From Lachnospiraceae bacterium (GTDB lineage Bacteria > Bacillota > Clostridia > Lachnospirales > Lachnospiraceae), in contig DNJW01000349.1 of the NCBI GenBank assembly GCA_003488965.1, positions 1 through 8,693 of the forward strand: 8,693 nt of DNA. The letters are read 5' to 3'. Position 1 is the first letter of the stretch. Each line of letters opens with the position of its first letter. The notes under the pieces are model-generated. The model did not search any database. It was not told the origin of the DNA and saw nothing but the letters and a program-made list of their open reading frames with translations. Below are positions 1 through 4,666 of the stretch, piece by piece. Position numbers and translations under genes: made by a program.

Positions 1-1
1 G

Positions 2-130
2 AACTATGGGGCAGCAGATTCTTCTATAAGATATGAGTACCATGACAAGTATCAGAAAAATAGGGTGGGTTATCATGAATATTCCATTGATATGCAGGAA
101 ATGAAGGATATTTTGGATAAAGAATGTTAA
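2..130 (+). CDS. C-terminal end of an unrecognised protein (5' partial)
   Basis: Only the last 42 codons are inside the window, in frame 2, ending at TAA 128-130. The visible tail is polar and tyrosine-rich (it contains YEYHDKYQKN and GYHEYSID) and ends DILDKEC. I do not recognise the family, and nothing suggests a membrane segment. The stop lies inside the sequence ATGTTAA, so an ATG at 124 overlaps it out of frame and opens the short remnant described next. The other two frames here contain many stops, so this is the only plausible coding frame. It may itself be a truncated gene, because the sequence immediately downstream is a deletion-scarred ATPase. Confidence 0.5.
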   Translation, partial: NYGAADSSIRYEYHDKYQKNRVGYHEYSIDMQEMKDILDKEC

Positions 131-213
131 ATCAAATCAAAGAAAAAAACGGAGAGATTCAGTATGTTACTCTCGACTATCCGAGATTTGATTACGGTCA
201 AAGACGAAAATAA
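124..213 (+). pseudogene. Out-of-frame N-terminal scrap of a DUF4143-type AAA+ ATPase
   Basis: An ATG at 124 opens a 29-codon frame ending at TAA 211-213. Its peptide contains GEIQYVTLDYPRFDY. In ATPases with a C-terminal DUF4143, a short segment of the form YVTLDxP follows the Walker A helix (GKTTxLxxL), so this looks like the piece just after Walker A. The Walker A motif itself (GxxxxGKT) is not encoded upstream in any frame. The match ends around 180-183, and from about 183 the similarity to this family continues in a different frame, in the adjoining ORF. I infer an internal deletion that joined the two pieces out of frame. The fragment is short, so this rests on motif memory and is moderately uncertain. 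Confidence 0.4.
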
Positions 214-802
214 ATTTTTGAAATTCATATCTTGTGCCGCTGCCCGGACTGCCCAGGAAGTCAATCTTGCAGATATAGGAAATGATATAGGGATTGACCG
301 CAAAACAGCAGAGGGCTGGTTATCCATTCTGGTATCTTCCGGTCTTGTATATTTATTGCAGCCATATTCTGGGAATACGATAAAGAGGCTTATCAAACGT
401 CCGAAGATGTATTTTATGGATATAGGGCTTGCCTGTTATCTGACATTATGGAACAATCCAAGGGCGCTGGAATTATCTGCGATGGCGGGCGCTATGTTTG
501 AGAGCTATGTGGTATCGGAGATTATAAAGGGGTATGCAAACCATGGCATTGATGTCAGAAGCCGTTTTTGTTATTACAGAGATAATAACGGCAAAGAAAT
601 AGACTTAATGATTTTGGAAAACGGGAAGCTGTATCCGATTGAGATAAAGAAGAGTGCAGATCCGGGGAAAGATGCATTAAAAAATTTCAGTGTATTGAAT
701 AGTCTGCCGGAGAGGGTAGGAGAAGGAGCGGTTATCTGTATGGCTTCTATGGTAATACCGTTGGATGAAAAGAATAAGCTGGTTCCGATTAAGTGCGTCT
801 GA
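164..802 (+). CDS. Truncated AAA+ ATPase, DUF4143 C-terminal half only
   Basis: This 212-residue ORF resembles the C-terminal half of the widespread AAA+/DUF4143 ATPases, which are normally about 380-450 residues. Recognisable parts in order are the IRDL...KDENKFLKF segment (about residues 6-21), a winged-helix-like region with IDRKTAEGWLSIL (about 44-56), the KRPKMYFMDIGLACYL segment (about 78-93), and a DUF4143 nuclease-like core with FESYVVSEI (112-120) followed by DNNGKEIDLMI and YPIEIKKSA. The E/D...EIK arrangement is that of a PD-(D/E)XK-type fold. Walker A and Walker B are missing, so it cannot be a working ATPase. The first residues (MLLST) do not fit the family and appear to be created by the junction. 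GGAGAG at 151-156 sits 7 bases before this ATG, so translation is possible, but I regard it as a decayed gene. It is more AT-rich than the genes after 950. Confidence 0.75.
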   Translation: MLLSTIRDLITVKDENKFLKFISCAAARTAQEVNLADIGNDIGIDRKTAEGWLSILVSSGLVYLLQPYSGNTIKRLIKRPKMYFMDIGLACYLTLWNNPRALELSAMAGAMFESYVVSEIIKGYANHGIDVRSRFCYYRDNNGKEIDLMILENGKLYPIEIKKSADPGKDALKNFSVLNSLPERVGEGAVICMASMVIPLDEKNKLVPIKCV

Positions 803-822
803 TAACAGGAAACCGCTTTTAT

Positions 823-884
823 AAAAAATTGAGGTCAAAAAAGAGGAAATAGAGGTCATTTCCTTTTTTTGCCTCAATTTTTTT
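823..884. terminator. Long A/T-flanked hairpin terminator, probably bidirectional
   Basis: The left arm begins at A823 (AAAAAATTGAGG, then a C and an A run) and the right arm ends GCCTCAATTTTTTT at 884. The arms pair through AAAAAATTGAGG/CCTCAATTTTTT, then the A-run/T-run, then GGAAAT/ATTTCC, with a bulge or two and a loop near AGAGGTC. Seven T residues (878-884) end the + strand version, and the A run at 823-828 gives the same signature on the - strand. It separates the decayed left border from the gene set starting at 950 and lies 20 bases after the ATPase remnant's stop. Confidence 0.85.
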
Positions 885-897
885 GTATATTAAAATA

Positions 898-903
898 TAT
901 AAT
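898..903 (+). promoter_or_regulatory. Candidate -10 element for the downstream gene set
   Basis: A perfect TATAAT lies at 898-903 in a very AT-rich stretch between the terminator and the J-domain gene. No good TTGACA-like -35 is present at 16-18 bases upstream (those bases fall in the terminator's T run). An alternative weak pair is TTGTAT at 883-888 with GCTAAT at 907-912. The position is right for a promoter driving the whole + strand set, since it lies after the terminator and about 47 bases before the first start codon. Confidence 0.35.
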
Positions 904-949
904 TCGGCTAATTTCTACAAAAAATTCAAATGGGACAAATAAAAATGAT

Positions 950-1399
950 ATGAAAAAGACATATTATCAGATACTGGAACTGAATCAGGCAAAGGCCATA
1001 ACAGAAGAAGAAATCAAAAAGGCATACCGGAGGCTGTCCAAAAAGTATCATCCCGATGCCAATCCGGGAAACCGGGAAGCGGAAGAACGGTTCCGGGAAA
1101 TATCGGAGGCTTATGCTGTTCTAGGAGATAAGGAAAAGAGAAAGCAATATGACAATCGTCTTAAGCATATTGTAAAGGGACAGGGAGCCGGACAGGGGAA
1201 GGAGCAGCAGCCAAGACGCAGCCCTGGAAATGATTTCTTTGGCGGGAGCAGTATGTCGGCAAACTTTGAGCGCTTTTTTGGGTTCCGTCCTCAAACCGGA
1301 AACGGCGGCAGGGAACAGACGGGCCATGGGGGAGGAAAAAAAATAAATCCGCTGGATACAACGGATTTATTCGAAAAATACATGGGTATCAAAAAATAA
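950..1399 (+). CDS. Small J-domain (DnaJ-like) co-chaperone protein
   Basis: A 149-residue protein. Residues 3-73 form a canonical J domain: helix I with TYYQILEL, helix II with [14 protein letters not shown], the invariant HPD at 34-36, helix III with [16 protein letters not shown], then DKEKRKQYD. The HPD motif stimulates the ATPase of a DnaK-type Hsp70. The glycine-rich zinc-binding region and C-terminal substrate domains of true DnaJ are absent, so it is a class III J protein. The rest is a Gly/Gln/Arg-rich linker ending in a compact tail with [13 protein letters not shown], which may be a partner-binding peptide. I start it at 950 because the J domain begins there. The same frame is open back to 869, but that part overlaps the terminator and encodes no domain. 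The RBS is poor (GGGA at 932-935, spaced long). As the first gene of the set, it could recruit Hsp70 to folding or disassembly of the neighbouring products. Confidence 0.9.
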   Translation: MKKTYYQILELNQAKAITEEEIKKAYRRLSKKYHPDANPGNREAEERFREISEAYAVLGDKEKRKQYDNRLKHIVKGQGAGQGKEQQPRRSPGNDFFGGSSMSANFERFFGFRPQTGNGGREQTGHGGGKKINPLDTTDLFEKYMGIKK

Positions 1400-1427
1400 G
1401 CAGGGACGGGTACTGCAGAAAGGGCGG

Positions 1428-2465
1428 ATGATAATGGAGCCTGAAGAAAAAAAACGGGATTGGATATCGGTTATTGAAGAAAGAGAAAATATTTGCATGA
1501 ATCCGGATATATGGGAAATATGGTCAAAGGAAGAAGTAAAGGAAGCCGTGGAACAGACATCCCCTGCGGCAGCCCCGGTTTATCTGGTGGAAGGAGCATG
1601 TGTCCAATGCAGTAAAATGCTGCCTGCCATGTTTAATGTAAGAATAAAGGTACTTATGAAATCTTTTGATTTGATATACCGCGAAAAGTGGCTTAAGGAT
1701 ACAGACACCTTTTTCCAGCCGGCTTCTTTTGGCTGCTGCGGGAATCCGCAGACACCCTGCCAGCCGGTTGTGCAGACATGGTTAGGCTGCAGCCTGAAAA
1801 CCCTGGTTGGGTTACGGCCGGTCTTGACAATGGATTCCTATTTAATCTGCCAGAAAGGGGGAATTATTACCCCCAAGACGGACGGGCAGAATGCGGCGGA
1901 AGGAAAAGGGGATAAAGTAGGGAATCTGATTAATGAATGGCTGCAATTGTATGACGGTCCTACCGTGTCGGGAAGAGGGCGTACGGTCACTATGCCGGCG
2001 GGCGTACAGCCGAGAAAATGGGCGATGAAGGAAGGACTGACAAATATTAATAAGTATGCGAGGAATGCGATAAACGGCAGCAACAGTGTCCATACCGGGA
2101 AAAAGAAGGAGCTGTATGATAATAACGGAAGATATTGGGTGGCAGTAGGACCTAAGGTAATGAATCCGGACCATAAAGAAACAAAGGCATGTTCGGCAGC
2201 AGAGATGAAGTACGGAACATTTCTGGATGCGGTCATTAAAGATGATGAGGGAAACCGGTATTATGTACCTTGTGTGGTGGGAGACTGCAAAGCGCATACC
2301 TATCCTAACGGAATCTATCAGACGGGAAAAGGATATCCCAACGGCACAGATGTCCACACCGGGAATGTGGACGGGTCGGTAATCGAATTCTGCGGGAATG
2401 GTTCGATTGCAGGGCTGGGCCGTTATAGCATAGAGAAAATTATCGTATATGATGTGGCTCCCTGA
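1428..2465 (+). CDS. PAAR-like DUF4280 protein with C-terminal double-psi-barrel-like extension
   Basis: A 345-residue protein. Residues about 51-155 match the DUF4280 pattern: VYLVEGACVQCS at the start, SFGCCGNPQTPC in the middle, and PVLTMDSYLICQKGGIIT at 131-148. DUF4280 is a PAAR-like family commonly found in contractile injection loci, where such proteins are thought to cap the spike and carry cargo. The region is cysteine-rich (C58, C61, C103, C104, C111, C121, C141), so metal binding is plausible. About 50 charged residues precede it. After a linker (155-230), residues about 235-325 form a separate domain (YWVAVGPKV, then YGTFLDAVIKDDEGNRYYVP, then VGDCKAHTYPNG) with the spacing of a 3D/RlpA-type double-psi beta-barrel; this is inference. 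There is no signal peptide. Two starts compete: ATG 1428 is only 3 bases from AGGG 1421-1424, while ATG 1434 is better spaced. The gene lies 28 bases after the J-domain gene. Confidence 0.8.
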   Translation: MIMEPEEKKRDWISVIEERENICMNPDIWEIWSKEEVKEAVEQTSPAAAPVYLVEGACVQCSKMLPAMFNVRIKVLMKSFDLIYREKWLKDTDTFFQPASFGCCGNPQTPCQPVVQTWLGCSLKTLVGLRPVLTMDSYLICQKGGIITPKTDGQNAAEGKGDKVGNLINEWLQLYDGPTVSGRGRTVTMPAGVQPRKWAMKEGLTNINKYARNAINGSNSVHTGKKKELYDNNGRYWVAVGPKVMNPDHKETKACSAAEMKYGTFLDAVIKDDEGNRYYVPCVVGDCKAHTYPNGIYQTGKGYPNGTDVHTGNVDGSVIEFCGNGSIAGLGRYSIEKIIVYDVAP

Positions 2466-2524
2466 CAACAGTTCAGCCATAGAATATTCCGCTCCCGGAT
2501 CTGAATATGTAATGATCGGAGAAT

Positions 2525-2530
2525 AGGAGG
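2525..2530 (+). promoter_or_regulatory. Consensus RBS that fixes a GTG start
   Basis: A perfect AGGAGG lies 5 bases before GTG 2536-2538. It supports the GTG as the true start of the membrane FHA gene over the internal ATGs at 2590 and later, which would remove the first membrane span. Confidence 0.8.
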
Positions 2531-2535
2531 CCGCA

Positions 2536-3102
2536 GTGGAGAAAAAAATAGGAATTGATTTGTGGATAGCATGTATCTGTGCGGCCATTATGAGCATTGC
2601 GTGGATATATATGGAGAAAGGGAAAGGACGTATATGGACGCTGGCAGCAAGCGGTGCCGTTATGGTTTTGTTTCTGCTTCTGGCTGTTTTTGAAAAAAGC
2701 CTCTCTAAGCGGAAATACGCGGGAAGAGGTGGAAGAAGGGAAGGGCGGCTGCCGGGCGGCGGACAGATTTCCCGGCTGATTTTATTGAGCGACGAAGATA
2801 CGGAGCTGATGGCATGGGATATGTATGGGAAAACGTCCCTTGTTATAGGCAGAGATGTGGGAGAAAACCAGGTGGATGTAAATCTTGCTGCCAGTCCTTA
2901 TGCCAGTATGGTGGATGTGGAGCATGCCGTGCTGAATTATTCCGGCGGGGAATGGTATGTGGAAGATGTAGGCAGCAGGAATGGCATTGGTATAAAAAAA
3001 GCGCAGGACGGAAGAACATACCGGCTTTCCCGGGATACGCCCTGCCGTGTGGAAGCTGGGGACATCCTTCTGGCCGGCATGAACCGGCTGCTGCTGCGTT
3101 AA
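2536..3102 (+). CDS. Membrane-anchored FHA-domain protein (two TM segments)
   Basis: A 188-residue protein starting at GTG. Two hydrophobic spans (about 7-26 and 33-52) are joined by a short basic loop. A basic stretch follows (KSLSKRKYAGRGGRR), which by the positive-inside rule places the C-terminal domain in the cytoplasm. Residues about 80-188 are a forkhead-associated domain: VIGRD with G105-R106, EHAVLNY near 129-135, WYVEDVGSRNGIGI with N149-G150, and a final beta strand ILLAGMNRLLL. FHA domains bind phosphothreonine peptides. At the usual SRxH signature the sequence reads DVEH (127-130), so the Ser and Arg that contact the phosphate or shape the pocket are replaced while His is kept. 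It could bind an unphosphorylated or different partner. It sits 70 bases after the DUF4280 gene and 80 before a second FHA gene, and may be the membrane docking point of the system. Confidence 0.85.
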   Translation: MEKKIGIDLWIACICAAIMSIAWIYMEKGKGRIWTLAASGAVMVLFLLLAVFEKSLSKRKYAGRGGRREGRLPGGGQISRLILLSDEDTELMAWDMYGKTSLVIGRDVGENQVDVNLAASPYASMVDVEHAVLNYSGGEWYVEDVGSRNGIGIKKAQDGRTYRLSRDTPCRVEAGDILLAGMNRLLLR

Positions 3103-3182
3103 CTATGGCAGGACTGTGCGGCGGCCAAGGGCGTGGCACGGAATGGATATGCAAAGGATAAAAGGAAGGGAAGGATAAAAAA

Positions 3183-3710
3183 ATGGGAAACAGCAATTTA
3201 ATCCGCTGTCAGAACGGGCATATGTTTTCCGCAAGGAGATACGGTACTGTGTGCCCTTATTGCAATATTGAAACAGCAACGAAGGAGAAAAAAGAAGCAG
3301 GGTACAGTGACACGGAGACGGAAGAAATGCTTTTTCTTCAAGAGATGGAGCCGGTATGCGGGTGGATTGTATGCATATCCGGTCCGAGGCAGGGAAAGGA
3401 TTATAAGATTAAGTCAGGCAAAAATTTTATAGGACGTGCCGACGATATGGATATACAGATACTGGGAGATAATAAGATTTCCAGAAGAAATCATGGGATT
3501 ATCGTATTTGACCCGAAAAAAAGGGAGACAGTGCTGCTGCCGGGGGACAGCAACGGACTTGTTTATCTGAACGATTCGGCGGTTTATACGCCTGCGGTTT
3601 TAAGTGCTTTTGATAAAATAGAAATGGGAGAGAGCATATTTGTTTTTATTCCCTTTTGCGGTGAAAATTTTATGTGGGAAGAAAACACATCCGATGGCAG
3701 GGAATCATAG
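3183..3710 (+). CDS. Zinc-ribbon and FHA-domain protein
   Basis: A 175-residue soluble protein. The N-terminus carries a small zinc-ribbon-like knuckle: C9, H13, then C24-P-Y-C27. An acidic linker follows (about 28-56) with SDTETEE, in which T44 and T46 are candidate phospho-acceptors. Residues about 60-165 form an FHA domain: FIGRAD with G84-R85, KISRRNH at 98-104 with S100, R101 and H104, DSNGLVYLN with N124-G125, and a last strand IFVFIPF. The key phosphothreonine-binding residues look present, although the Ser-Arg to His spacing is one longer than in SRxH. There is no membrane segment. The start is supported by a GGAAGGGAAGG run (3164-3174) 8 bases upstream. In type VI secretion an FHA protein is the phosphorylated switch; this protein is the better candidate of the two here for such a reader, with the next gene's phosphatase as its likely antagonist. 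Confidence 0.88.
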   Translation: MGNSNLIRCQNGHMFSARRYGTVCPYCNIETATKEKKEAGYSDTETEEMLFLQEMEPVCGWIVCISGPRQGKDYKIKSGKNFIGRADDMDIQILGDNKISRRNHGIIVFDPKKRETVLLPGDSNGLVYLNDSAVYTPAVLSAFDKIEMGESIFVFIPFCGENFMWEENTSDGRES

Positions 3711-3714
3711 AGGA
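3709..3714 (+). promoter_or_regulatory. RBS that decides the PP2C start
   Basis: AGAGGA lies 7 bases before ATG 3722 and overlaps the stop of the preceding gene. It favours 3722 over the in-frame upstream ATG at 3674, which lacks a good RBS and would add 16 charged residues before the membrane anchor. Confidence 0.65.
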
Positions 3715-3721
3715 AAAATCA

Positions 3722-4552
3722 ATGGAAATCTATTTATGGACGATAGCGGCGCTGGGGGCGGCCGCAGTCTGTCTGATTATTTACAGAGTGTTTGGACTGG
3801 GCTTTTATGGGGAAGAATATTCCCTCTGTGAAACGGGGACGTGTGCAACCATCGGTGCAAGAGAAATCCAGGCAGATGCTTACGGTATTGTAGAGGAAGA
3901 GGATGGACTGATGGCGGTGCTGGCGGACGGCATGGGCAATAGCTATGGAGGCAAAATTGCCAGCAGGATTGCGGTGGAGGTATTTGAGGATGTATTTCAT
4001 GACAGCAGTGCATTTTACAATCCCCAGTATTATTTCCGCAAGGCTTTTCATGCGGCAAACCGGGAAATATTGGAATGCCTGGACGGGGAAAGAGGGGCTG
4101 CATCGGTGGCGGCGGTTATGATTAAGGGGAGGAAGCTGTATTATGCATCGGCAGGCGGTGTGAAAATTGCGGTGTACCGGAATCATGAGCTGGTTCCGGT
4201 AACTTCCGGGCATACGATAGACGCATTGGCAAAGCAGAAATACAAGGAGGGAAAGCTGGCCCGTCAGACAGCGGTTTCCTTGCTGGAGAAACACCGTATC
4301 TATAATTATGTAGGACAGGACGGTTTCCGGGATATTGAGTTTTTTGATGTTCCCATCAGCCTATACGGGGGAGAGTATGTAGTGCTGCTCAGCGACGGGA
4401 TGTATGAAGGGGTGTCATGGAAAGAAATGGAAGAATGTCTGGAAAAAAGAGGGAGCTGTGAAGAAAAAGCGTTGGAGCTGACAGAAAAGATAAACGCTAT
4501 GATAGAGGAAGGCGCGGATAATGCAAGTATAGTGATACTGCGGGTGATATAG
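3722..4552 (+). CDS. Membrane-anchored PP2C-family Ser/Thr protein phosphatase
   Basis: A 276-residue protein when started at 3722. One N-terminal span (about 4-22, WTIAALGAAAVCLIIY) is followed by a basic residue, putting the catalytic domain in the cytoplasm. The rest is a compact PP2C (PPM) phosphatase: QADAYG with D52, VLADGMGNSYGG with D69-G70, the YYASAGGVKIAVY strand, VVLLSDGMYEGV with D225-G226, and GADNASIVIL with D266-N267. The four acidic metal positions expected for the Mn/Mg-dependent mechanism are all visible, so it should be active. Bacterial relatives such as Stp/PrpC are about 240-250 residues and usually lack an anchor. The gene is 11 bases from the zinc-ribbon FHA gene, which suggests that it dephosphorylates an FHA-binding threonine in this system, comparable in role to PppA of type VI secretion (inference). 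No partner kinase is in the window. Confidence 0.9.
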   Translation: MEIYLWTIAALGAAAVCLIIYRVFGLGFYGEEYSLCETGTCATIGAREIQADAYGIVEEEDGLMAVLADGMGNSYGGKIASRIAVEVFEDVFHDSSAFYNPQYYFRKAFHAANREILECLDGERGAASVAAVMIKGRKLYYASAGGVKIAVYRNHELVPVTSGHTIDALAKQKYKEGKLARQTAVSLLEKHRIYNYVGQDGFRDIEFFDVPISLYGGEYVVLLSDGMYEGVSWKEMEECLEKRGSCEEKALELTEKINAMIEEGADNASIVILRVI

Positions 4553-4606
4553 CCGATTGGGAATCGCAAAATTGCGGAAACATTCTGGTTTCGCAATTGG
4601 CGGGCT
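4551..4606 (+). other. Intergenic hairpin between the two PP2C genes
   Basis: AATTGCGGAAAC (4570-4581) pairs with GTTTCGCAATT (4588-4598) around a six-base loop, with one bulged G. An outer AGCC/GGCT pair (4551-4554 with 4603-4606) could extend it. There is no T run after it, so it is more likely an mRNA stability, processing or attenuation element than a strong intrinsic terminator. Confidence 0.5.
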
Positions 4607-4615
4607 AAAGGCATT

Positions 4616-4666
4616 ATGAATGGAAAGAGAAACAAGGATAAGAGGACAAAGGGGAACAGAAGATGA
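4616..4666 (+). other. Possible 16-codon basic leader overlapping the next start (ATGA)
   Basis: ATG 4616 opens a 16-codon frame (MNGKRNKDKRTKGNRR) whose TGA at 4664-4666 overlaps ATG 4663 of the PP2C-like/TPR gene. TAAAGG lies just upstream, 4 bases from the ATG. The composition is almost wholly Lys/Arg/Asn/Gly. It could be a translationally coupled leader or simply the purine-rich RBS region read as codons; chance is quite possible. Confidence 0.2.

Noticed and set aside
869..949. Upstream extension of the J-domain frame to ATG 869
   Set aside because: The extra residues overlap the terminator stem and T run and add no domain. The J domain begins right after ATG 950.
1842..2597. Long antisense frame of 251 codons opposite the DUF4280 gene
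   Set aside because: No recognisable domain; composition is that of a complement shadow, and the + strand frame has clear family motifs.
2814..3161. Same-strand out-of-frame reading of 115 codons over the membrane FHA gene
   Set aside because: Cys/Trp/Gly-rich nonsense composition caused by frame shift of the FHA coding sequence, and no RBS.
3103..3182. 80-base gap between the two FHA genes as a site for a promoter or small gene
   Set aside because: Only a purine-rich RBS region is evident; no convincing -35/-10 pair or stem.
3674..3721. Longer start for the membrane PP2C
   Set aside because: It would overlap the preceding gene by 37 bases, lacks a good RBS, and puts charged residues before the anchor. 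AGAGGA fits ATG 3722.
3734..4294. Antisense frame of 186 codons opposite the PP2C
   Set aside because: Shadow of a gene with intact catalytic motifs; no RBS or domain seen.
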